64,000 nt of DNA from Pseudorasbora parva (taxonomy: Eukaryota; Chordata; Actinopteri; Cypriniformes; Gobionidae), in NCBI RefSeq assembly GCF_024679245.1, contig NC_090182.1, positions 26,579,274 through 26,643,273 of the forward strand. Direction: 5' to 3'. A program made the translations under genes and the position numbers. The notes beneath the pieces were generated by a model. It worked only from the letters and a program-made list of their open reading frames with translations. It was not told the DNA's origin and ran no database searches. Below are positions 1-55,776 of this stretch, piece by piece; within the stretch, counting starts at the first letter, position 1, and each line of letters begins with the position of its first letter.

Positions 1-20
1 ACATTGCATTACTTAATGAA

Positions 21-23
<3 letters not shown>

Positions 24-79
<56 letters not shown>
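24..79. repeat. (TC)n then (TA)n microsatellite
   Basis: About 18 TC units run directly into about 10 TA units. It is a compound simple repeat with no coding content, and its length is likely polymorphic. Confidence 0.97.
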
Positions 80-430
80 CATTACATTTGTAAGCAGATC
101 TGATATCTGATAGAATCAAAACGTCTAGTTGAGTAATTATTGCGTTTCATAATGTTCTGGTAGTACAGTAGATGGCGCTGTTGATGAACAGATCATCGCT
201 GTTAAATGAGCAGAGCATGAGTCTGAAGGGTTGAGCCCTACAGTAGTCTATTTGATGAGGGTGTTGTGTTTGGCCGTCCTTCAATGGGTCATTTAACTTG
301 ATTTTTCTTAGACTTTGCGGTTTTTCAAGATATTGATTGAATCCCACTGATTAGTGGAATGGCAATAATTGTTTGTAGATCTAATTCAACCAGTGTATTA
401 TTTATATTATATTTCCGTAATAAGGTAGAC

Positions 431-2251
<1,821 letters not shown>

Positions 2252-2289
<38 letters not shown>

Positions 2290-2300
2290 CCACACACACA
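2252..2300. repeat. (CT)n/(CA)n microsatellite
   Basis: A CT run switches to CA repeats with a few interruptions. It lies about 460 bp upstream of the fgf13 start codon and just before a CpG-rich patch at 2302-2336. Confidence 0.9.
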
Positions 2301-2763
2301 AAGCGCGCGCCCACAAGAGCGCCGAATCGCGCTCGCCACTAACAGGTGTTTCTCTCACATGGTTCTGTTCTGTTCTGTGTGCTGTGACTGACTTCGTGGG
2401 ATGCTGCGAAACGTGTTCGGTGTCTGGAGGAACATCTCCATTATTAGTCGAAATGGCAAGCTATAGTGCCATTATCTGGAGACAGATGCGGTAAAACCTC
2501 AGCCATTCGAATGTAGAGCCGTCTTATCTCCGAAGAAAACAATGAGCGATTGAAGAGATGTGCCGTCACCTACATAATTTTGTTTTGTGTTAAAGCCGTT
2601 AACTCTTTTCCGCCGATCTGTCACTATGGTGGTCTCTGGTGTATAAGGACGTGGATGTGAGCTGTTAAGTTAAAGATTCCCCAAACGAAATCGTGTTGTG
2701 GAGGAGGTGGGGAAACGGATTGTGTTCTCTGAAAGTTTTTGGTGTCGCACCGTCAAACTGGCC
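2301..2763 (+). promoter_or_regulatory. fgf13: Probable fgf13 promoter-proximal region and 5' UTR
   Basis: This segment leads directly into the exon 1 ATG. It begins with a CpG-rich patch (GCGCGCGCCC at about 2304, GCGCTCGCC at about 2328) in otherwise AT-rich DNA, which fits a TATA-less promoter. I see no clear TATA box and cannot place the transcription start. An in-frame TAA at 2671-2673 with no ATG between it and 2764 supports 2764 as the start. Two very short upstream ORFs sit close to the start codon. The promoter call is inference. Confidence 0.4.
2626..2660 (+). promoter_or_regulatory. Two minimal upstream ORFs in the presumed 5' UTR
   Basis: ATG at 2626 opens a six-codon frame ending at TAA 2644-2646. 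A start-stop element, ATG followed directly by TGA, lies at 2655-2660. If the transcript begins upstream of 2626, both precede the fgf13 ATG by about 100-140 nt and could lower or condition its translation. The sequence is certain; transcription of this part is not. Confidence 0.4.
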
Positions 2764-45855
<43,092 letters not shown>

Positions 45856-47365
45856 CCCGGTTTACCCGGCCCGGCCCGCTACCTTACGCCTTCACCAAAA
45901 CCTCTGAATGCTTGTGACTTCACACAGACTTCTCTCCAAAAAGCTCTCAGCGGTTCAGGACGACATGAAACACAACATTACAACCACGCTACACTTTGCA
46001 AACTAGAGTAACATTTGATTGGACTTCTTTATAACTAGCCTGTTTTTTCTTTTTATGTTCCGTTTAGCTTGTTGTCGCTGATTTCTTTCACCACTCTTGT
46101 TCACGCCTTTTCCATTTAAAACACAACAATTGTAGCCTTTAATACAACGGGACGTTTCGTTTTAGTCCCTCTCAGCAGTCAAAGTTCATTTACTAGCATT
46201 GCAGGTCCTGATCAAAATAATACATTTGTTAAGAGTTCAGGGCAGTAAGTGTGGGTGTGGTGGAAGGAAGCCACCCCTGTGAGGTCGGGGCTCTGCGTTT
46301 ATGTGCACTCGCTCAGAGGGCTTGCTCTCTAGCATGGGAATATAAAGCCTGCGTTCTGCTCACGAAAAGAGAGAAGCTGAGCCTCTCCAAAGCAAGAGGC
46401 CACGGCTTGCTAATTGTTTGAATTAGCTGTGAGCTCGTCTTAGTTTCTCTTCCTCTTGTTCTTCCCCCATATCAGTGTTTTCTGAGGTTTAAACAGTGAC
46501 TGGAAATCCAGCACACCAAAGACAGAACTGTGAGAGTTTCCCCTCGAGCTGCCAGACCACACCGGTACATATAGATGCGCATGACAGGGATGATAAAGAG
46601 GTTTTTTTCTGATGGGAGAGATTAGTGAGAGGTTTCAGTGTTCGAGGAGATGGATGTGTGGTTCATGAGGGCTGTTTGATGTCACCCCTTTTGTCTCTGT
46701 GTCCCGTCATCTCTTTTCTAGTTTCTTTAGTCTGTGTGCTCGTGTTTTTGCCTTTCCCGTCCATGCCGACTGTACTTTGGTCAATGCTGGTCACCGTTAC
46801 CGGTGATTTGTGAGGCATGGCGGGAATCCCACCTGGACTCTGTTTTGTGTATAAGTAAATTACGGTGGTGACCATTTTCTATATAAATGAGCAAACAAAA
46901 AATGATACTGTGGAACTTAAGTTGGTTGGATTTTTTAGGGTATGTCTAATTTGTAAAAGTGCAAAGAAAAAAAAAGGAAAAAAAATTCTTGTACAGGGCA
47001 TGTACAAATCAGGTTGTGTACAAAAAGGAGCCTTTTTGTGGGCTGCGGTACAGTATATATACTTTCCCTCGGGCAACATAACGTCATACATGCTACAGGG
47101 GGTTCTTCTCTCTTCTGTTTCCTTCTGGGTTTCTTTCTTCTACAGTATCTGTTGCATGGGAGACTGCAGAGAGGTGAGGAATAGAGCTGCATGATGTAGG
47201 CTATGTGTATTAACTCCTCCCTGGATCATATGTTCCAAACTACCAGGATAAAACTGACAAACAACATGTATGTACTGACTGGCACTCTGCCACGTACCTT
47301 CAAGTTGTTTCTTATTTGTTGTGTACATACAATGCACTGAATAAAATGTTTATATTAAGATATAC
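45856..47365 (+). other. fgf13: Probable fgf13 3' UTR
   Basis: There is no coding frame of note after the stop. The first AATAAA after the stop is at 47340-47345, which would give a 3' UTR of about 1.5 kb. The end is inferred. Confidence 0.5.
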
Positions 47366-47400
47366 TTTTAAAATGTCTCTGTGCTTTATTGGTTCACTTC
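47340..47400 (+). terminator. fgf13: Probable polyadenylation signal of fgf13
   Basis: Canonical AATAAA at 47340-47345, followed about 30 nt later by T/GT-rich sequence (TGTCTCTGTGCTTTATTGG), the usual downstream element. No earlier AATAAA was seen between the stop and this site. Alternative distal sites may exist. Confidence 0.5.
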
Positions 47401-48111
47401 GATCTTGGCATACTGGACAATGGGTCCTATCTTTCTCTTTGCCAATTCAGTTTGTTTAAATGGCCTCTTACATCTTATTTTAATCCATTTACCCTTTTGG
47501 AACTGGGGAATTAAAAAGTCATAGTGTGGCAACAAAATCAAATACTGAAGAGAACAAAAAATGGGGGAATGAAGCGGTTACACTTAACTGTGACTGCTGC
47601 AGTTGCCGGGCCGCTTTTGTGTTGATTCCAGCGTGAACAACAGTAAAACGGCAGTTAACGGAAGACTATGTTGTAAGAAGGTGATAAATAGAGCTGCACT
47701 GGGGAGCGGATGTTGTTTTTGATGGTTTCCTGGCTGTAGTTGAGCCGGTGATACAGCCAACTACATCCACTTCCTCTGGACAAAGATGAATCGCCCCTCG
47801 AAAAATCTGCTCTTTAATTGCCAGCAGAGTCCAGGCTCCTGCATGGCTTCTATCTTGTGGAGCAGTTTCATGTAATGAATCAGTATGATGGTAGACAGCT
47901 TTGTGACCAAGACTGAGTTCCCTTGAATAAAAGCGTGAACATTGGAGATCACTGTGGGGTGTGGGTGTGGGTGTGTGTGTGTGTGGGTGTGTGTGTGTGT
48001 GGGGGGGGGGGGGGGTGTGTGTTCTATTGGAAAATCATCTGACATTATAGAACTATAGGTCTGCACAGTTTACCATATGGATGTTTATTGATGTATTGTA
48101 TATCTTTTCAA
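47366..48111. other. Intergenic DNA with GT/G-run microsatellite
   Basis: No gene was seen. A GT-rich repeat at about 47958-48000 is followed by 15 consecutive G (48001-48015), a potential G-quadruplex and a likely assembly trouble spot. Confidence 0.6.
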
Positions 48112-48556
48112 TATTCCGTTCAAAAGTTTGAGGTTGGTACGATTGTTGCATTTATTTTGTGTGCTATTAAGAAATATACTTGCAATTAAGAATAACTGTC
48201 ATATGTCAATTTAACAAAAAGCTGCATTTTCAGCCAGTCTTTAGTGTCACACGATCCTTTAGAAATCATTCTAATATCCTGATTTGCTGCTCAATTTTTG
48301 GCTTTAGAAAACATTTTTTGAAACATTATCAGTGTTAAAAACAGGTGTGCTGTTAAATATTTTTGTGGAAACCTTGACCTTGTTTTTCTTTGAATAGAAC
48401 GTTTATAAAAACAGCATTTATATGAAATACAAATCTTTTGTAACATTATAAATGTCTTTACTGCTGTTTTTGTTTAACTGAATTTGTCCTTGCTGAATAA
48501 AAGTATACATTTTTCTTTTAAAGCATACCGACCTCAAACTTCTGAGCGGTAGTGTA
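48112..48556. repeat. 'AAGTTTGAGG' interspersed repeat, full length
   Basis: The left end CCGTTCAAAAGTTTGAGGTT and the right end ACCTCAAACTTCTGAGCGG are inverse. Internal phrases (AGTCTTTAGTGTCACACGA, TTTTGTGGAAACCTTGACC, CTTGCTGAATAAAAGTA) are those of the abundant family also at 15040, 19195, 29445 and 30014. This is the most complete copy in the window. Confidence 0.75.
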
Positions 48557-48769
48557 GCTCGATGAATGCTCATTTTATTACCTTATACATTTTTGTATAA
48601 ACCTTCATTCGCATTTTAGGTGTATCTTTGAAAAGACTAGTAATTTTAAAACACTGTAAATGTAATCTTTAGCTAAAGTATACATTTTTCATACTGTACA
48701 TTATAATGTAACGGATACATTTGTTTTATTTAAAATGTACAAAATATGTATATTATGCATATTACTGAT
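48523..48769. repeat. Local duplication, unit A
   Basis: The segment from CATACCGACCTCAAACTTCT to TATTATGCATATTACTGATG reappears in direct orientation at 52646-52893 with only a few differences. Its first 30 bp are the right end of the repeat at 48112. The rest is otherwise unique, so this copy is the probable source. Confidence 0.9.
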
Positions 48770-48831
48770 GTATGTAAAAGTACGGAGTGTGTTGCGAGTG
48801 ATAGATGAAACATAAGGACCGAGAGCAATGC

Positions 48832-50018
48832 TTAAAGGGGGGGTGAAACACTCAGTTTCAGTCAATCTCATGTCAATCTTGAGTACCTATAGAGTAGTAT
48901 TGCATCCTTCATATCTCCGAAAAGTCTTTAGTTTTATCATATTTATAAAAGAAATATAGGCTGTACCGAGTCTTTCCGGAAAAAAACGAGCACCTGGAGG
49001 CGTATCGTGTGGGCGGAGCTAAAGAATGACAAGCGCGCAAAGCGGTGACGTCCTCAAGCGTGGAGAAACCCATCTATCTCAGCTAATACAGATAATGATC
49101 CACAATCAAATCTGAGGGAGAAATAAATTGAACAGGAGAAATGGCAACAGCAGGACGTCCGTCTCTGTGGTATGTAAGTTACTGTATTTAATGGCCTCTC
49201 CACATTTCTGTGTGTTTACTCGCAGAGTATGAGGACATGATTCGGTTTATGGACTGTTGTATGCGACTAGACCTTAGAAGTAGCAAGCAAAACGGTTTTG
49301 CACGTCAGAATACTGTAACGTTATACAGAGAACAACAATGGAGTAACCGTTAGCGCATTTGAATGACGAAGCACGCGATCGTGTCGTTTACTGATGTTTA
49401 CTCATGCGACGGTAGCCAATAGCAGAGACATTTGAAGCAGTTTAAGTTAACTCACCGTCGAAGCTTTATCGCTGGGTCCGCTCCGTCAGAAACACACTTC
49501 TTTGGTATGATTTGGTAAAGTCCTGTGACAGCAGTGGTGTGTAAATCCATTTTGAGACGCAACTGAAACGATGTTGCCAAGCTTCCCGTCATTTCTGCGT
49601 TCAAATCGGTTCAAATGCAGCGCTGCCTTCCCGGAATGCTGTGCTGAAGAGTTGAAGTCGCTCGACGTCACCCATAGGAATAAAGTGGAGCGCGGCGCCG
49701 TTCACGGACGACTGGATCTGCAGCTGAGAGACTGTTTACAGCGTGCTCTAGTCACGCGCGCGCGCACCCTACCGGGAGAAGAGCCCGTACGGCCCATACA
49801 AGGACCTTCCGCTCTTATTAACGTCAAATAGACCCATACTCGAAAAAAACTCGCCGAAACTTGTGAGAAACCGGAAGGAGTATTTTTGACACAGAAATAC
49901 TCCATCAAACGTCCAACATTAGTGTTTGAAACTTTGTCTATGTTTAGGATGGGAATCCAAGTCTTTAACAGTGTAAAAAGCTCAGTATGCATGAAACAGC
50001 ATTTCACCCCCCCTTTAA
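48832..50018. mobile_element. TTAA-flanked non-autonomous element, copy 2 (complete, 1.19 kb)
   Basis: TTAA at 48832-48835 and 50015-50018 bound inverted ends AGGGGGGGTGAAAC and TTTCACCCCCCCT. A four-base TTAA target is the mark of piggyBac and Kolobok superfamilies. No transposase is encoded. It is very similar to copies 1 and 3, which implies recent activity. Confidence 0.9.
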
Positions 50019-50711
50019 GACAGTAAAAATCTCTTTCATTGTGGTGCAGTATGTATATAAAGCAATCAAGTGCTCTTCAAGCAGAAGTGAACTAATGAGG
50101 AGTTTGTTCCACAGCAGCAGGTCGACACATTTCATCTCTTGTGCTGCTGCTCTATGCACTCCCATTATTTCCTCTCAGGCCCTTTTTTCTTGTTGATTAG
50201 CCAGAACAGTCTAATTCATTAACTCAGACAGTTCTGTAGCACTGCAGGCTGATGCCAACTGGACAAGCTCTTATCCTGAACAGACAGCAGCCCACAGACC
50301 ATGCAGCATAATGAAGATGAACCTCTTCTCTAGCTTCAGTATAGAGACTTCACACAAAAACTCACCTTGCAGACAAATGTTGTGAACAAAAAGTGAGGAC
50401 ATCAAATTGTCATATAACTCAACTTCAGTCTGCATCAGAGCCAGCTTTTTGGAGAAAATAATCTTTCCTAGTGCTCAAATTTTTTACATATGAAAATTAT
50501 TTCATCGAGTAATGACAAGCCAAACGTTTTTACAGAAAGCTAATGTAAGTTTGACATAGGACTTTTAATATATTGGTCTTAATGTATATATGACTAAAGT
50601 AATATTTGCAACACAGTGTTGGAGACAAAGGAATGGGAAATCAAGATTATCTTTAATAATAAACACAAACAAATGTTATTTCTACATGATTAAGTTAGTT
50701 TAGTCAAGAAT
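50019..50711. other. Spacer between two TTAA elements, nothing recognised
   Basis: AT-rich unique-looking sequence with no gene, repeat end or simple repeat that I can support. Confidence 0.5.
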
Positions 50712-51650
50712 TTAAAGGGGGGGGTGAAACACTCAGTTTCAGTCAATCTCATGTCAATCTTGAGTACCTATAGAGTAGTATTGCATCCATCATATCTCTG
50801 AAAAGTCTTTAGTTTTATTATATTTATAAAAGAAATATAGGCTGTACCGAGTCTTTCCGGAAAAAAACGAGCGCCTGGAGGCGTATCGAGTGGGCGGAGC
50901 TAAAGAATGACGATCGCACACAAAGCGGTGACGTCCTCAAGTGTGGAGACTGAGAAACCCATGGCTATCAATCAGATTTAGCTAATACAGATAATGATCC
51001 AGAATGATCCGGGGGCTGAAATAAATTGAACAGGAGAAACAGCAACAGCAGGACGTCCGTCTCTGTGGTATGTACTGTATTTAGTGGCCTGTCAACATTT
51101 GTGTGTGTTTACTCGCAGTTTATGAGGACATGATTCGGTTTATGGACTATTGTATGTGACTAAACCTTAGTAGTAGCAAACAAAACGGTTTTGCACGTCA
51201 GACTCGTGTAATGTTATACATAGAACAACAATGGAGTAACCGTTAGCGCATTTGAATGACGAAGCACGCGATCGTGCCGTTTACTGATGTTTACTCACGC
51301 GACGATAGCCAACAGCACAGACATAAGTGTTCACGGACGACTGGATCTGCACCTGAGAGCAGTGTTTATGGGCGTGCATTTCCTCTCTCGCTCTAGTCGC
51401 GCACACCCTACCGGGAGAAGAGCCCGCACGGCCCATACAAGGACCTTCCGCTCTATCAATGTCAAGCGGACTCATACTCGAAAAAAAACTCTCTGAAACT
51501 TGTGAGAAACCGGAAGGAGTATTTTTAACACAGAAATACTCCATCTAATGTCCAACATTAGTTTTTGAAACTTTGTCTATGTTTAGGATGGGAATCCAAG
51601 TCTTTAACAGTGTAAAAAGCTCAGTATGCATGAAACAGCATTTCACCCCC
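50712..51650. mobile_element. TTAA-flanked non-autonomous element, copy 3 (internal deletion)
   Basis: TTAA at 50712-50715 then AGGGGGGGGTGAAAC. It is co-linear with copies 1 and 2 but lacks about 280 bp between ACAGCACAGACAT and AAGTGTTCACGG. Copy 1 carries GACAT at both edges of that interval, so the deletion used a 5-bp microhomology. The right end stops at TTTCACCCCC without the last bases or TTAA. Confidence 0.88.
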
Positions 51651-52420
51651 TGACACATGAATAATTAAAAAGGTTTTCCAGCAGTTTTTACATTATCGTC
51701 ATTGCTTTTATTAGGTTTAGTAACATTCGTTCATTTTATACTCAAAATGACATTCATACTCAAAAATGTTCCTACAGAAGTACCGTTATTGTGTTTTGTG
51801 TTCAAATATTAAAAACTCTTTGATTGGATGGGTATACTACTACTGTTCTGTAGATGTTTTTACACAATATCTACTGTATTATTTACTTAGATGTCCTAAG
51901 TAAAGCATAGACTTTAAAAATATGGCTTCATTCAGTGTTAACTCGTTTGAGCTAAATGTACTGCAAAGTATTGCAGGATATTGAAAATATCCTACAACAT
52001 TTTTAAATCTGACAGTGCAGCATATACAGTTATTTTCTCTGAAAAGTAAGAGCCGACTCGGAGTTAATTTCATGAATCATTTTTTAAACGAATCGCAAGC
52101 CGTTTCAATGTGACATTATAACAAAACATTAGCATATTGTCTGTGCACTTAATGCGCCTGCAGACACCAGGGCACAAAACTAGGATAAGGGATTATGCCG
52201 GGATATCTTTGTGATCATGGCTCAGTTTATCCGGTAATATAGTAATCTGTTATTATCGTTATAGTTCTTGGTGTGAGTGTGCCTTCAGGGTACATTTACA
52301 CAACAGTGGTGTACTAAATTTTGCATACAGATGACAAGATCACCAAGATATCCAAGCTGAAACACTTATCCTACTTTTGTGCAATAGGCCCCACAGTTCA
52401 GTGGCCCAGTAATGCACAAC
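51651..52420. other. Intergenic DNA, nothing recognised
   Basis: AT-rich sequence without a supported gene or repeat. Confidence 0.5.
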
Positions 52421-52645
52421 AAAATTTAAAAAGCAAAAATAAATTCACAGCACAACAAAATCAAGCCATAACACAAAAATCAAACCACAAAACTAGAGAA
52501 AAGCCACAACACAACAAACTCAAGCCACAAAACTATGGAAAAGACACGACACAACAAACTCAAGCCACAAAACTATGGAAAAGACACGACATAAGAAAAT
52601 CAAACCACAACACAATGGAATGCTCCCGACCACTAGGGGCAAAAC
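52421..52645. repeat. Minisatellite of CAAGCCACAAAACTATGGAA units
   Basis: Three to five units of about 41 bp (ACAACAAACTCAAGCCACAA then AACTATGGAAAAGACACGAC) end in CAATGGAATGCTCCCGACCA then CTAGGGGC. The reverse complement of this end matches 25815-25860 (GTGGTCGGGAG, GTTGTGTTGTGG), so the two loci are related members of one family. Confidence 0.85.
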
Positions 52646-52893
52646 ATACCGACCTCAAACTTCTGAGCGGTAGTGTAGCTCGATGAATGCTCATTTTATT
52701 ACCTTATACATTTTTGTATAAACCTTCATTCGCATTTTAGGTGTATCTTTGAAAAGACTAGTAATTTTAAAACACTGTAAATGTAATCTTTAGCTAATCT
52801 TAGTATACATTTTTCATACTGTACATTATAATGGAACGGATAAATTTGTTTTATTTAAAATTGACAAAATATGTATATTATGCATATTACTGA
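52646..52893. repeat. Local duplication, unit B
   Basis: A near-identical direct copy of 48523-48769. Differences are few, for example a short ATCT insertion after TTTAGCTA and single-base changes. It begins exactly at CATACCGACC, without the remainder of the repeat that precedes unit A. Confidence 0.9.
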
Positions 52894-52946
52894 TGAATAC
52901 ACTCTTATTGATACAGTTAATATCAATGGAGTTTGATAATGTTTGC

Positions 52947-52950
<4 letters not shown>

Positions 52951-52999
<49 letters not shown>

Positions 53000-53050
53000 G
53001 CGGTGCACGTGCAACACACACACACACACACACACACGCGCACACACACA
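52951..53050. repeat. (GT)n - palindrome - (AC)n hairpin
   Basis: About 24 GT units, then TTGCGGTGCACGTGCAA, then about 18 AC units. The two dinucleotide runs are inverse about the central TGCACGTGCA, so the whole 100 bp could fold into one long hairpin, and each arm can adopt Z-DNA. Confidence 0.95.
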
Positions 53051-53501
53051 CACTTGCTAATGCTGATCGTGAGGAATGACAGTTGAAATTTCTCAAATTA
53101 CCTCAAACGGAGTATAGCATCACTGAGAAATGTCCTGCACAAGGCTCGGTTTGATTCATCGATTCAAACTCGGTGGGATTCATGTAAAATCAACGTCATC
53201 ATTACGGTCTTTACAGCGGTAACTACTATCGCTGAGCTTTAGGAACAAAACGCCTCCTGAACGGAGCTGGAGTTAAAGGGGTACTTCAGCGCTGGCGAGA
53301 TGAATCTGTATTTAAACTGGGTCATTAATGTAGAACGTGAAATTAATTTTGAATTTGCCTTCTGACTGAGAAAAGACAGAAAATTTATTTTTGTCTCATT
53401 GGGATGAAAGACAATAATTCCCAGGGGTGGAAGCACAATCATTGGAATATACTGCAGGGTTTATACTGATACAAAGCCATGCTAATCGCTGAAATAACCA
53501 T
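53051..53501. other. Intergenic DNA with one repeat start
   Basis: GTTAAAGGGGTACTTCAGCG at about 53273 looks like the left end of another TTAA-type fish repeat. Its right end was not identified. No gene was seen. Confidence 0.4.
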
Positions 53502-53658
53502 TTAAAGGTCCCGTTCTTCGCGATTCCATCTTTCAAACTTTAGTTAGTTTGTGATGTTGCTTTTAGAGCATAAATAATACCTGTAAAATTATAAAGCTCA
53601 AAGTTCAATGCCAAGCGAGATATTTTATTTAACAGAAGTTCCCTTTCAAAGCCTAAAG

Positions 53659-53936
53659 TAGGGCTGGGATAAACGATTATTTTTTAAACGATTAATCTAG
53701 CGATTATTTTTTCGATGCATCGATTAATCTAACGATTAATTTTTCCTGTCCGATTCGGTTACGATTCGATTCGATTACCGATTATCTCCCCATTAATTGC
53801 CTAATAGCAATTTATACATGTTGATTTAATTATCTGAATGAAAAAACGAATTCCTTAACATTTCAATATATGTTTATTGCTCTTAAAATTCCAAAGTAAG
53901 ACTATACAATGCATTCAATAAAACCTTCAAAACATA

Positions 53937-53991
<55 letters not shown>

Positions 53992-55313
53992 TAAATAAGT
54001 ATTAACCTACAACAAAGATACATATTATACGATTTTTCTATGTATGCAACTCGGCCTACAGGCTATGCCCATCGATTAAATATCAACAAGTTGGTTAATC
54101 AAATCCGGGGACACACTGCAAGCGTGAGCGTCTCGGCTGCGTGGCGTGTCCGTTTTTGTTTCGGCTCACATGTTAACAGGTTGGAGTTTGCACACTGACT
54201 GTGACGCGCGGAAAACGCGTGCATGCTAGAAATAGAAGAGCGCCTATTTTTCACGTTGGGAGCGTCTCCAGGCAAAATAGAATAGGAAAAGATGTTTATA
54301 TATAATTTTGACACGAATACATATTATTAAATTACATTTTCATGTTTGAAATTCTGTAGGTTTACATAAATGCAGATATAGGCCTAATTGTAATAATAAA
54401 AAACGTCAATTATCGATTTTGAAATATTGCAACTGTCAATACAGAACGAAATATTCTGTAGCCTAGTATTTGCCGTCAATACCATAGATATGTGGCTACT
54501 CCCGACGTTTTCTTTGCTGTATCAGTAGACTATTTATGTTTAACATTAGGAATAGGGCTTCCCTCCACATCAATAGCAGCAGCAGCGCCGCGTCAGACAC
54601 GCTTCTAGTGTGCAAAGGCAGAGAAAACGCCACGGAGCCCCGTGGCTGACCCGCAACAGAAACGCCACGCGCATCCGCGGCATGACAGTGAAAAAAGTTA
54701 CATGTAGAGTGCATTATGGGCGCCAATATTCCGTTTAAAACCGGAATAGTCCTGGGATGAAACTGCTCACTTAGAGGATGGATACCCTCGGTCACATCAG
54801 CGCGATTAGACATTGAACATTTTAAATTTAAAACAGCTTATTATGTAGGTAACGTAGCCAATGTGTCCGATGCTTTCACTTGATGCAAACGTTTGTTTTT
54901 GTGATTAAAATACATCAAATATTACCAAAACATCTGTCTTCCTGTGTGCAGAAATTTGTTTATGTAGCCGTGACAACAAAACGCGTGCACGCCTGGAGCA
55001 GGCGCTCTTAACACAGACGCGCATGCCTGTGATGCTCCGTGCGCACTGCGCGCCAACCCGCATAGACTGTGGCCAACCCGCAAGCCTTGCACTTCTGAAA
55101 GTCTGAGGAGCCACTCGTGTTGCTACCATAGATATACATAATAAATAATATACTTAATTACATAATATACTTTATTATGTACATCTATGGTTGCTACTAC
55201 TCTCCGGCGCCGCCATCTTTATTTTGAATCTGACGAATCGACGCGCATATTTTGCGTCGACGTATTTTTTGCGTCGACGTCATCGATGACGTCGACGCGT
55301 TGTCCCAGCCCTA
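53659..55313. mobile_element. Nested hAT element with perfect 8-bp duplication (1655 bp)
   Basis: GCCTAAAG at 53651-53658 is repeated at 55314-55321. The termini TAGGGCTGGGA and TCCCAGCCCTA are perfect inverted repeats. Subterminal sequence is rich in CGATTA (left) and GTCGACG (right). An (AC)n tract lies at 53941-53989. No transposase frame was recognised, so it is non-autonomous. Confidence 0.92.
53941..53989. repeat. (AC)n microsatellite
   Basis: About 24 AC units inside the nested hAT element. Confidence 0.97.
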
Positions 55314-55776
55314 GCCTAAAGTGAACGGCCGGTTTGGACTACAGCAGGAAGTGCAGGGATGTAATGACGTCACTAGAACCGTTTGTTGACTAACCCTCCG
55401 CCCACAAGAACACGCAAAATAGGGGGCGTGGTCTTGTTGCTCTCCCACGTGGAGAAGAGCGCGCATTCAGCGCTTGCATCTCCCCGTTATGGTAAGAGGC
55501 GGGACCTTTCCGGGCAAAGTGCGCTAAGCTGCTGTCCAATCACAACACGGGAAGCGCTGGCCCAATCAGAACTCGTTACGTGTTTCTGAAGGAGGGACTT
55601 CATAGAACAAGGAAATCATCAGGTCGTTTTTAGGACAGAGAAAACAGCGCTGTACAGATAAGTAAATTGTGTGGAAAATACGGTGTTTTTTTACACACGA
55701 AACATGAACTCATGTTATATTACACACTGTAAACATAATCTAAGCTTCGAGAAAACACGAAGAATGGGACCTTTAA

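Larger units (their letters stand above)
53502..55776. mobile_element. TTAA-flanked element split by a hAT
   Basis: TTAA at 53502-53505 and 55773-55776. The inverted ends are AGGTCCCGTTCTTCG (left) and, in inverse, AGGTCCCATTCTTCG (right). Removing the nested hAT with one target copy leaves an element of about 610 bp. Its right part is GC-richer (CCAATCACAACACGG, GCGGGACCTTTCCGG). It is non-coding, of the piggyBac/Kolobok target type. Confidence 0.88.

Noticed and set aside
52321..52686. 121-codon frame rich in Gln, Asn and Lys
   Set aside because: It is produced by the CAAGCCACAAAAC minisatellite and the edge of the local duplication.
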